64,000 nucleotides of DNA from NCBI RefSeq assembly GCF_030818075.1, contig NZ_JAUSZZ010000001.1, positions 3,410,001-3,474,000 on the forward strand. The letters run 5' to 3'. Position numbers and translations under genes: made by a program. Positions 23,034 to 33,625 of this stretch are shown piece by piece; positions within the stretch are counted from its first letter, which is position 1; every line of letters begins with the position of its first letter. The notes beneath the pieces were generated by a model that had not been told where the DNA came from, made no database searches, and was given only the letters and a program-made list of their open reading frames with translations. Source of the stretch: Microbacterium proteolyticum (GTDB taxonomy: Bacteria > Actinomycetota > Actinomycetes > Actinomycetales > Microbacteriaceae).

Positions 23034-24089
23034 TCAGATGAAACGGCGTCGCTCGGTGGCGTCCTGCACCTCGCCCACGAGCTCTTCGATGACGTCCTCC
23101 AGGAACAGCACGGCCTGCACGTCGCCCTGCTCGTCGCGCACCTGGGCGAGGTGCCGACCGGAGCGGCGCATGAGCGCGAGGGCGTCCTCGAGGTCGGTCG
23201 ACTCGAGCACCGACACCATGTGGTGCACGCGCTTGCCCGGGATGGGCCGGAGCATGACGGCATCCGATCCTTCTGCCGCCCGGAGCACGTCCTTGAGGTG
23301 GACGTACCCCGTGGGGTTGCCCGCCGCGTCGACGATCACGTAGCGCGAGTAGCCGTGCTGAGCGACGGCCCGCTCGATCTCGGCCGGGGTGGTGGTCTCG
23401 GGGAGGGTGACCAGCTGGCCCATCGGCACGGCGATGTCCGCCGCCTTCTTCTCGGTGAACTCCACCACCGCCGTGACCGTCCCGGAGGTGTCGTCGAGCA
23501 CGCCCTCGCGGCGCGACTGGGTGACGATGGTCGCGACCTCGTCGAGGGTGTAGGTCGAGGCGGCCTCGTCCTTCGGCTCGACGCGGAACAGGCGCAGCAC
23601 ATGGTTGGCCGTCCAGTTGAGGGCGACGATGACGGGGTGGAACGCCTTCGACACCGCCACCAACGGCGGGGCGAGCATGAGCACCGCGCGATCCGGCAGC
23701 GAGAACGCGAGGTTCTTCGGCACCATCTCGCCGAACACCACGTGCAGGTACGACACGATCAGCAGCGCGACGATGAACGAGGCGATGTCGACGGCGGCCT
23801 CGGGGATCCCGGTGAGCCCGAGGGGCCCCGCCAGCAGGTGGTGGATCGCCGGCTCCGACACGTTCAAGATCAGCAGCGAGCAGATCGTGATGCCGAGCTG
23901 GCAGGTCGCCAGCATGAGAGTGGCGTGCTCCATGGCGTACAGCGCCGTCTTCGCCGCCCGCGACCCGCGGTCGGCGTGCGGTTCGATCTGCGACCGGCGC
24001 GCGGAGATGACGGCGAACTCGGCACCGACGAAGAACGCATTGGCGACCAGCAGCACGACCAGCCACGCGATTCCCGCCCAATCGCTCAT
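23034..24089 (-). CDS. CNNM/HlyC-CorC family membrane protein with CBS domains
   Basis: A 351-residue protein: a DUF21/CNNM transmembrane domain (residues about 1-165; FFVGAEFAVISARRSQIE, LLILNVSEPAIHHLL, YLHVVFGEMVPKNLAFS) followed by a CBS pair (about 205-340; SRYVIVDAAGNPTGYVHLKD, LAQVRDEQGDVQAVLFLED). Family members act in Mg2+/Co2+ efflux or membrane ion homeostasis. It lacks the C-terminal CorC_HlyC domain of its neighbour. The ATG at 24089 shares its A with the upstream stop (TGATG). The order matches the M. tuberculosis Rv1841c-Rv1842c pair. Confidence 0.9.
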   Translation of the reverse strand: MSDWAGIAWLVVLLVANAFFVGAEFAVISARRSQIEPHADRGSRAAKTALYAMEHATLMLATCQLGITICSLLILNVSEPAIHHLLAGPLGLTGIPEAAVDIASFIVALLIVSYLHVVFGEMVPKNLAFSLPDRAVLMLAPPLVAVSKAFHPVIVALNWTANHVLRLFRVEPKDEAASTYTLDEVATIVTQSRREGVLDDTSGTVTAVVEFTEKKAADIAVPMGQLVTLPETTTPAEIERAVAQHGYSRYVIVDAAGNPTGYVHLKDVLRAAEGSDAVMLRPIPGKRVHHMVSVLESTDLEDALALMRRSGRHLAQVRDEQGDVQAVLFLEDVIEELVGEVQDATERRRFI

Positions 24090-25429
24090 CACTGATCACC
24101 GCCCTTCGCCGCGCGGACGAGGTCGTCGACGTCCTGCTCCCGGGGCGTGGGGGTGAACTGCACGCGGTCGACCCGCCGACCGTCCATCCGCTGCACGGCG
24201 AGCACCCCGTCGTCGAGGTCGACGGTGTCGCCGACAGCGGGGATGCGCTCGAGCGCGGCCATGATGAACCCGCCCACCGTGTCGTACACCTCCCCCTCGG
24301 GCACGCGGATGCCCGCGCGATCGAGCACCTCGTCGGGCCGGAGGTCGCCCGGGAAGGTGACGGATGCCGCGGAACGCACGACGCCGGCGCGTGAGCGGTC
24401 GTGCTCGTCGAGCACCTCGCCGACGATCTCCTCCACGAGGTCTTCGAGGGTGACGACCCCGGCGGTGCCGCCGTACTCGTCGACGACGATCGCCATCTGG
24501 TACCCGCGCGAGCGCAGTTCCGACACGAGCGTGTCGAGGTGCACGGTCTCGGGGACGCGCAGCGGTTCGGTCGACAGCGCCGCCACCGGCACCTCGCCGC
24601 GCTTCTCGCGCGGCACGCCGATGGCCGCCTTCAGATGCACGACGCCGATGATGTCGTCCATCGACTCGCCGTAGACGGGGAAGCGGCTGTGCCCGGTGCG
24701 TCGCGCGAGCTGCACGACGTCGTCGGCGGGATCGCCTGCGGCGAGCGCGTGCACGCTCGGGCGGGGAGTCATGACGTCCGCGGCGCTGAGACGGGCGAAA
24801 GTGAGGCTGCGATCGAGCAGCGAAGCGGTGTCCTTCTCGAGCATCCCGGCGCTGGCCGAGCGCTTGACGAGGCTCGACAGCTCCTCGGCCGACCGCGCGC
24901 CGGACAGCTCCTCCTTGGGCTCCACCCCCATGGCGCGCAGCACGCCGTTGGCGCTGCCGTTGAGCACGACGATCGCGGGTTTGAACACCGCGGTGAAGGC
25001 CACCTGGAACGGGATGACGAGCTTCGCCGTCTGCCGCGGAATGGCCAGGGCGAAGTTCTTCGGCACGAGCTCACCGAGGATCATCGACAGCACCGTGGCG
25101 AACCCCACGCCGACCACGGCCGCGAGCGAGACGATGAGCGCCTCGGGCAGACCCCACGACTGGAAGACGGGACGCAGCAGGTTCGAGATGGCCGGTTCCA
25201 TCGTGTATCCGGTGAGGAGCGTCGTCAGCGTGATACCCAGCTGTGCGCTCGACAGGTGCGTCGACGTGATGCGCAGCGCGTCGATGGTCAGCGACAACCG
25301 CGACTCGCCCGCGTCGCGGCGGGCTTCGAGATCGGCACGGTCGAGGTTGACGAGGGCGAATTCGCTCGCGACGAACAGCCCGGTCCCCACGGTGAGAAGC
25401 AGCCCCACGCCCAGCATGACGTAATCCAT
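24089..25429 (-). CDS. CNNM/HlyC-CorC family membrane protein (CNNM + CBS + CorC_HlyC)
   Basis: A 446-residue protein: CNNM transmembrane domain (residues 1 to about 195; [35 protein letters not shown]), a CBS pair (about 212-340; [26 protein letters not shown] region with [30 protein letters not shown], the signature of the HlyC group), and a C-terminal FAD/CorC_HlyC-like domain ([28 protein letters not shown]). It is probably involved in divalent-cation transport or membrane homeostasis. It is [15 protein letters not shown] coupled with the shorter paralogue downstream. ATG 25429 is the start. Confidence 0.9.
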   Translation of the reverse strand: MDYVMLGVGLLLTVGTGLFVASEFALVNLDRADLEARRDAGESRLSLTIDALRITSTHLSSAQLGITLTTLLTGYTMEPAISNLLRPVFQSWGLPEALIVSLAAVVGVGFATVLSMILGELVPKNFALAIPRQTAKLVIPFQVAFTAVFKPAIVVLNGSANGVLRAMGVEPKEELSGARSAEELSSLVKRSASAGMLEKDTASLLDRSLTFARLSAADVMTPRPSVHALAAGDPADDVVQLARRTGHSRFPVYGESMDDIIGVVHLKAAIGVPREKRGEVPVAALSTEPLRVPETVHLDTLVSELRSRGYQMAIVVDEYGGTAGVVTLEDLVEEIVGEVLDEHDRSRAGVVRSAASVTFPGDLRPDEVLDRAGIRVPEGEVYDTVGGFIMAALERIPAVGDTVDLDDGVLAVQRMDGRRVDRVQFTPTPREQDVDDLVRAAKGGDQ

Positions 25430-25585
25430 CAGCCATCACCCCCGCTCGAGCGTTCGGCGGAAGAGGGTCGGTGGGGCGTGGGTCTACAACTGGGAGGGTC
25501 GTCCATCGTGCGGTCGATTCTATGGCAGCCCCGCACCACCGGCATCCGGATTCTCGCCACCCCCGGCCCTGGGGAGGATGGGGGG

Positions 25586-28071
<2,486 letters not shown>

Positions 28072-28143
28072 GGCATCCACTCCACCACACGATCTGAAAG
28101 TAAAGGCCCCGTAAAGCCCACGGCTGCCCGCGGGAACCTCGAC

Positions 28144-28149
28144 TAGGCT
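28144..28149 (+). promoter_or_regulatory. -10 box upstream of kgd
   Basis: TAGGCT lies four bases before an in-frame GTG (28154) and ten before an in-frame ATG (28160). If used, it makes a longer leaderless form of Kgd possible besides the Shine-Dalgarno-led GTG at 28235. Confidence 0.4.
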
Positions 28150-28234
28150 TGCGGTGCGCATGACGCCGACGTCTCTCGACGGTGGAGTCGGCGCATCCAC
28201 AGGAATCTTCATCGAGGAAAGCAGGCGATCGACT

Positions 28235-31200
28235 GTGTCGAGCCAGGTGACGGGCGTCGGTACTTCGAGCGAGGGCGAGTTCGGCGCGAACGAGTGGCTC
28301 GTAGACGAGCTCTACGAACAGTTCACAGCCGACAAGCACTCCGTAGACAAGGCCTGGTGGCCGATCCTGGAGGCGTACCACCCGGTCGTCGACGGATCCT
28401 CCGCCGCCGCTCCCCCGCCTGCGCCACCCGCCGCGGCCACACCGCCGGCGTCCGAGCCCCACCCCGTGACCGCCCCGATCCCCGTGGTCGGACAGGCACC
28501 GGTGGCGCGCACGACGACCAAGCCCGCGGCCCCCCGCCCCATCCCCGCGCAGGCCCCCAACGCGGTGCCCTCGGTCGGTGCGGAGAGCACCGAAGAAGAC
28601 CGCGTGACCGTGCTGAAGGGGATGCCGAAGGCTCTGGCATCCAACATGGACGACTCGCTCACGGTCCCCACCGCGACGAGCGTGCGGACCGTGCCGGCGA
28701 AGCTGATGATCGACAACCGCATCGTCATCAACAACCACATGTCGCGCACGCGCGGCGGCAAGGTCAGCTTCACCCACCTGATCGGCTGGGCGCTGATCCA
28801 GGCGCTCAAAGAGTTCCCGAGCCAGAACGTGTACTATGCCGAGATCGACGGCAAGCCCTCGGTCGTGGCTCCCGCGCACGTCAACCTCGGTATCGCGATC
28901 GACATGCCGAAGCCAGACGGGACCCGCGCGCTCCTCGTGCCGAGCATCAAGCGGGCCGACACCCTCACCTTCGGGGAGTTCCTCGCCTCGTACGAGGATC
29001 TCGTGCGCCGCGCGCGCGGCAACAAGCTGACACCGGCCGACTTCCAGGGCACGACGGTGTCGCTCACGAACCCCGGCGGTATCGGCACCGTGCACTCCGT
29101 GCCCCGCCTCATGCGCGGCCAGGGCGCGATCATCGGCGCGGGTGCGCTCGATTACCCTGCCGAGTTCCAGGGTGCGAGCGAGAAGACGCTGAACGAGTTC
29201 GCGATCGGCAAGACGATCACCCTCACCAGCACGTACGACCACCGTGTCATCCAGGGCGCCGGCTCGGGCGAGTTCCTGAAGAAGGTGCACGAGCTGCTCA
29301 TCGGTCAGCGCGGGTTCTACGAAGACATCTTCGCGGCGCTGCGCATCCCCTACGCCCCCATCCACTGGGCCGCCGACATCAGCGTCGACATCTCGGAGCG
29401 CATCGACAAGAGCGCCCGCGTGCAGGAGCTCATCAACTCCTTCCGCGTGCGCGGTCACCTCATGGCCGACATCGACCCGCTCGAGTACGTGCAGCGCACG
29501 CACCCCGACCTCGAGATCGAGCAGCACGGCCTGACGTTCTGGGATCTCGACCGCGAATTCGTCACCGGCGGTCTCGGCGGCAAGCGCGTCGCCAAGCTCC
29601 GCGACATCCTGGGAGTGCTCCGGGACTCGTACTGCCGGACCATGGGTGTGGAGTACATGCACATCCAGGACCCGGCGCAGCGCCAGTGGTTCCAGCGCAA
29701 CGTCGAGGTCAAGTACACCAAGCCCGGCCACGACGAGCAGCTGCGCATCCTGTCGAAGCTCAACCAGGCCGAGGCGTTCGAGACGTTCCTGCAGACCAAG
29801 TACGTCGGGCAGAAGCGCTTCAGCCTCGAGGGCGGAGAGTCCCTCATCCCGCTGCTGGACCAGATCCTCCAGGGCGCCGCCTCCGCGGGGCTCGACGGCG
29901 CCGCGATCGGAATGGCCCACCGCGGGCGTCTGAACGTGCTCACCAACATCGCGGGCAAGACCTACGGCCACGTGTTCCGCGAGTTCGAGGGTGCGGTCGC
30001 GGTCGGGAGCAAGCGCGGCTCGGGCGACGTGAAGTACCACTTGGGCACCGAGGGCACCTTCGTCGGCGACGCCGGCGACGAACTGCCGGTGTACCTCGCC
30101 GCCAACCCCTCGCACCTCGAGACCGTCGACGGCGTGCTCGAGGGCATCGTGCGCGCCAAGCAGGACCGCAAGCCCATCGGCACGTTCTCGTGGCTGCCCA
30201 TCCTCGTGCACGGCGACGCCGCGTTCGCGGGCCAGGGCGTGGTCGTCGAGACCCTGCAGATGTCGCAGCTGCGCGGCTACCGCACGGGCGGCACGATCCA
30301 CGTGGTCGTGAACAACCAGGTCGGCTTCACCACCACCCCCACCGACGCACGCACCTCGGTGTACGCCACCGACGTGGCCAAGACGATCCAGGCGCCGATC
30401 CTGCACGTCAACGGCGACGACCCCGAGGCCGTCGTCCGCGCCGCGGAGCTGGCGTTCCTGTACCGCGAGGAGTTCCATCGCGACATCGTCATCGACCTCG
30501 TCTGCTACCGCCGTCGCGGTCACAACGAGGGCGACGACCCCTCGATGACGCAGCCGCTGATGACCAACCTCATCGAGGCGAAGCGCTCCGTCCGCCGGCT
30601 GTACACCGAGTCGCTGGTCGGCCGCGGTGACATCACCGAGGACGAGTACGAGCAGGCCAAGCAGGACTTCCAGAGCCGTCTCGAGGTCGCCTTCGCCGAC
30701 ACGCACGAGGCGGAGACGGGCGCCAACCCCGTCGCCACGTCCGATGCCGCCGACGAGCCGGTGAGCGGTGCTCCCGAGACCACCGGTGTGTCCCGCGAGG
30801 TCGTCCAGCACATCGGTGACGCGTTCGTGAACAAGCCCGACGGCTTCACGGTGCACAACAAGCTGCAGCAGCTGCTCGACAAGCGACTCGACATGAGCCG
30901 CAACGGCAACATCGACTGGGCCTTCGGCGAGCTGCTCGCCTTCGGCTCCGTGCTGATGGAGGGCACGCCGGTGCGCCTCGCGGGTCAGGATTCGCGTCGC
31001 GGCACCTTCGTGCAGCGGCACGCGGTGCTGCACGACCGTGACAACGGCCAGGAATGGCTGCCGCTGGCGAACCTCAGCGAAAATCAGGGCCGCTTCTGGG
31101 TCTACGACTCGCTCCTCAGCGAGTACGCCGCGATGGCCTTCGAGTACGGCTACTCGGTCGAGCGTCCCGACGCGCTCGTGCTCTGGGAGGCGCAGTTCGG

Positions 31201-31930
31201 CGACTTCGCGAACGGCGCGCAATCGGTCATCGACGAGTTCATCTCGTCGGCCGACCAGAAGTGGGCGCAGCAGTCGAGCGTCGTGCTTCTGCTCCCCCAC
31301 GGCTACGAGGGACAAGGCCCCGACCACTCGTCGGCCCGTATCGAGCGCTACCTGCAGATGTGCGCGCAAGACAACATGACGGTCGCGCGCCCCTCGACCC
31401 CCGCGTCGTACTTCCACCTGCTGCGTCGTCAGGCCTACCAGTGCCCGCGTCGCCCCCTCGTCGTGTTCACGCCGAAGGCCATGCTGCGTCTGCGCGGCGC
31501 CACGAGCCCCGTCGAGGACTTCCTCGAGGGTCGTTTCGAGCCGGTGCTCGACGACGACCGCGGCATCGACCGCGGCGCGGTGAAGCGCGTGCTTCTGCAC
31601 GCCGGCAAGATCCACTGGGACCTGCGGGCCGAGCTCGACAAGAACCCGAACCCCGAGATCGCCCTCGTGCGTCTCGAGCAGTACCACCCGGCGCCGGCCG
31701 AGGAGTTGACTCGCGTTCTCGCGCAGTACCCGGATGCCGAAGTGGTGTGGGTGCAGGACGAGCCCGAGAACCAGGGAGCGTGGCCGTTCATCGCCCTCGA
31801 GCTCGCCGATCGGGTCGGCCGGCCGATCCGTCGCATCTCGCGCGCTGCCGCCGCCTCGACCGCGACCGGCTCTCCCAAGGTGCATGCGAACGAGCACAGC
31901 GCCATCATGCGGGAGGCGCTCGCGCGCTGA
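28235..31930 (+). CDS. kgd: Multifunctional 2-oxoglutarate decarboxylase/dehydrogenase E1-E2-type protein
   Basis: A giant 1231-residue TCA-cycle enzyme. Order: N-terminal FGANEWLVDELYEQFTADK (E1 N-terminal motif), a Pro/Ala linker, an E2-like succinyltransferase domain (about residues 115-340, ending TSTYDHRVIQGAGSGEFL with the catalytic His and Asp-equivalent), then the thiamine-diphosphate E1 module (GAAIGMAHRGRLNVLTNIAG; RRRGHNEGDDPSMTQP), the transketolase pyrimidine-binding domain (AQFGDFANGAQSVIDEF) and the C-terminal domain. No lipoyl domain is present, as in all actinobacterial Kgd/OdhA proteins, which borrow it from the pyruvate dehydrogenase E2. The GTG at 28235 follows GAGGAAAG; upstream in-frame starts at 28154/28160 could add 25-27 residues. 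Confidence 0.95.
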   Translation: MSSQVTGVGTSSEGEFGANEWLVDELYEQFTADKHSVDKAWWPILEAYHPVVDGSSAAAPPPAPPAAATPPASEPHPVTAPIPVVGQAPVARTTTKPAAPRPIPAQAPNAVPSVGAESTEEDRVTVLKGMPKALASNMDDSLTVPTATSVRTVPAKLMIDNRIVINNHMSRTRGGKVSFTHLIGWALIQALKEFPSQNVYYAEIDGKPSVVAPAHVNLGIAIDMPKPDGTRALLVPSIKRADTLTFGEFLASYEDLVRRARGNKLTPADFQGTTVSLTNPGGIGTVHSVPRLMRGQGAIIGAGALDYPAEFQGASEKTLNEFAIGKTITLTSTYDHRVIQGAGSGEFLKKVHELLIGQRGFYEDIFAALRIPYAPIHWAADISVDISERIDKSARVQELINSFRVRGHLMADIDPLEYVQRTHPDLEIEQHGLTFWDLDREFVTGGLGGKRVAKLRDILGVLRDSYCRTMGVEYMHIQDPAQRQWFQRNVEVKYTKPGHDEQLRILSKLNQAEAFETFLQTKYVGQKRFSLEGGESLIPLLDQILQGAASAGLDGAAIGMAHRGRLNVLTNIAGKTYGHVFREFEGAVAVGSKRGSGDVKYHLGTEGTFVGDAGDELPVYLAANPSHLETVDGVLEGIVRAKQDRKPIGTFSWLPILVHGDAAFAGQGVVVETLQMSQLRGYRTGGTIHVVVNNQVGFTTTPTDARTSVYATDVAKTIQAPILHVNGDDPEAVVRAAELAFLYREEFHRDIVIDLVCYRRRGHNEGDDPSMTQPLMTNLIEAKRSVRRLYTESLVGRGDITEDEYEQAKQDFQSRLEVAFADTHEAETGANPVATSDAADEPVSGAPETTGVSREVVQHIGDAFVNKPDGFTVHNKLQQLLDKRLDMSRNGNIDWAFGELLAFGSVLMEGTPVRLAGQDSRRGTFVQRHAVLHDRDNGQEWLPLANLSENQGRFWVYDSLLSEYAAMAFEYGYSVERPDALVLWEAQFGDFANGAQSVIDEFISSADQKWAQQSSVVLLLPHGYEGQGPDHSSARIERYLQMCAQDNMTVARPSTPASYFHLLRRQAYQCPRRPLVVFTPKAMLRLRGATSPVEDFLEGRFEPVLDDDRGIDRGAVKRVLLHAGKIHWDLRAELDKNPNPEIALVRLEQYHPAPAEELTRVLAQYPDAEVVWVQDEPENQGAWPFIALELADRVGRPIRRISRAAAASTATGSPKVHANEHSAIMREALAR

Positions 31931-31943
31931 TCCCTCGCGCCGC

Positions 31944-31979
31944 ACGGGGCCCGGTCGACTTCGCTCGACCGGGCCCCGT
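31944..31979 (+). terminator. Terminator hairpin after kgd
   Basis: A 15-bp perfect stem (ACGGGGCCCGGTCGA, 31944-31958, with 31965-31979) and a 6-nt CTTCGC loop, 14 bp after the kgd stop. Confidence 0.85.
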
Positions 31980-32039
31980 CGTCTGCGCCGACCATTTGTT
32001 GCGCGGCCACGGCGGCCCCGCGGCGGCAGGCGACCGCCG

Positions 32040-32320
32040 GCAGGCGACCGCCGCGCGTGGGTCCACGGCCGAACCGCGGCGGCCGGCGACCGGCGCGCGT
32101 GGGTCCACGGCCGAACCGCGGCGGCCGGCGACCGGCGCGCGGGCTCACGCCGACCCCGCGGCCGGCAGGCGAACGCCGCGCGTGGGCTCACGGCCGCCCT
32201 GCCGCGGCTGGCGACCGCCGCGCGTGGGCTCACCGTCGCCGCGCAGCGGCAGGCGAACGCCGCGCGTCGGCTCACGGCGGCCCCGCACCGGCAGGGGACC
32301 GCCGCGCGTGGCGCGTGCCG
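32040..32320. repeat. Degenerate tandem array, unit about 42 bp, six to seven copies
   Basis: The recognisable element CGACCGCCGCGCGTGGG, with variants such as CGAACGCCGCGCGTGGG, recurs about every 40-42 bp near 32048, 32089, 32131, 32169, 32209, 32251 and 32293. The units at 32048 and 32089 are nearly identical over their full length (GTCCACGGCCGAACCGCGGC), the later ones diverged. Confidence 0.8.
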
Positions 32321-32323
32321 TCG

Positions 32324-33625
32324 TCAGGAAGCCGGGGCGGCGAGCCCCAGAACGGGAGCGAGCGCGGGGATCGCGTAGGCGAGGCTTGCATCCAGCGCTT
32401 CGCCGGTGTGCCCGGCACCCTCCACGATGTGGGTCAGCACCGTGAAGCCTGCCGCCTGCGCCGCCGTGGCGTTCGCCTGCTGACCGGGGCCGTAGGTGGT
32501 GTCCTCGCTACCCCAGGTGAAGATCGCCGTGTGACCGGAGTAGGTGCCGGCGGGTGCGGCGGCCATGAGGGAGGACGGCTTGTCGGCCTGGAACGCGTTC
32601 GCGTCGCCGCCGAAGACATCGGCGACCGTCTGCGAGACGTGCTCCGAGCCGGGGAACTCGTTACCCATCACGTCGAGCATCTGCCCCCAGGTGCCGGGGT
32701 ATTTGGCGCCGTAGGTGGCCGCGCACGAGCCGCCGTTCGAGAACCCTCCGATGATCCAGTACTTCGGGTCCTTGATGATGTTGAGGTTCTTCTCGGCCCA
32801 CTGCGGCACGAGCTGGTTGATGTAGGTCGACACGGCACCGTACTTCGCGGAGTCAGCGCACGCGGGATCGAGATCGGGCGCGGTCAGCTGGTCGACGACC
32901 ACGGCGATGGGAGCGAGCCCCTTGTTCTTCGCGGCGAACGCGTCGAGGGCCTTGGCCAGGGCCGTCGGGTCAGGTGAGCCCGGCTGCCCCATCATGAAGA
33001 CGAGGAGCGGCAGAGCCGGCGGGTCGGCCACCTGTGCCGCGGGCGGCAGGTAGAGGGACGCATCGCGGGCGGCATACTGTCCGGTCGGGATCTTCGTGTT
33101 GCCGGTCAGGGCGCTCACGGATCCCTGCGCGGGCATTCCCGCGGGAGGCTCCCAGGTCTGATAGAGGGTCGAGGGGTCTCCTCCCTCCGTCTGCTGCGCC
33201 GGGAGCGAGGCCGGGTCGAGAGCCTGGACGCCGAGAATGGCCGCCAGATTGTGCGTGACGCCGTACGCCGCGTTGACTCCCAACGCCCCCGCCACGAGTG
33301 CGGCCACGACCGTGACAGCCCCGATCACCCGACGGGCCCACGGCCGTCGGCAGATGCCGACGACGCCGATCGCCGCGACGGCCACCGCCCCCGCCCCCCA
33401 CCAGATCGCCAATCCGGGAAGGGGCCCCTGGAACGCGCCCCTCGCTTCGAGGATCTTGGCAGCGATCAGCATCGCCACGCCCGCCGCCAGACCGACGAGG
33501 AGCGTGCGGATGATCCGGCGGGGCGACCACACCACGACCGCGACCACTGCGATCCCGGCCACCGCCGCGCTGATGGCCAGCAGCGGACTGTCTATCAACT
33601 CGAACGAAAGGATGAATCTGTTCAC
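32324..33625 (-). CDS. Membrane-anchored alpha/beta-hydrolase esterase
   Basis: A 433-residue protein with four N-terminal TM segments (about residues 12-35, 37-57, 68-88, 97-120) and a large extracytoplasmic alpha/beta-hydrolase domain of the esterase D/antigen 85 type. The nucleophile elbow is GGFSNGGSCAA; an acidic residue (WGSEDTTYG) and His (VEGAGHTGEAL) complete a plausible triad. The GTG at 33625 overlaps the upstream DUF2156 gene by four bases. An outward-facing esterase coupled to an MprF-like aminoacyl-lipid synthase suggests it hydrolyses aminoacyl-lipids or related surface esters. Confidence 0.85.
   Translation of the reverse strand: MNRFILSFELIDSPLLAISAAVAGIAVVAVVVWSPRRIIRTLLVGLAAGVAMLIAAKILEARGAFQGPLPGLAIWWGAGAVAVAAIGVVGICRRPWARRVIGAVTVVAALVAGALGVNAAYGVTHNLAAILGVQALDPASLPAQQTEGGDPSTLYQTWEPPAGMPAQGSVSALTGNTKIPTGQYAARDASLYLPPAAQVADPPALPLLVFMMGQPGSPDPTALAKALDAFAAKNKGLAPIAVVVDQLTAPDLDPACADSAKYGAVSTYINQLVPQWAEKNLNIIKDPKYWIIGGFSNGGSCAATYGAKYPGTWGQMLDVMGNEFPGSEHVSQTVADVFGGDANAFQADKPSSLMAAAPAGTYSGHTAIFTWGSEDTTYGPGQQANATAAQAAGFTVLTHIVEGAGHTGEALDASLAYAIPALAPVLGLAAPAS

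Larger units (their letters stand above)
31931..32323. other. Spacer of 393 bp with terminator and 42-bp repeat array
   Basis: Between the convergent kgd and esterase genes. It consists almost entirely of the kgd terminator (31944-31979) and a degenerate tandem array. No coding function is supported, although long antisense frames are open because of the GC-rich repeats. Confidence 0.7.
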
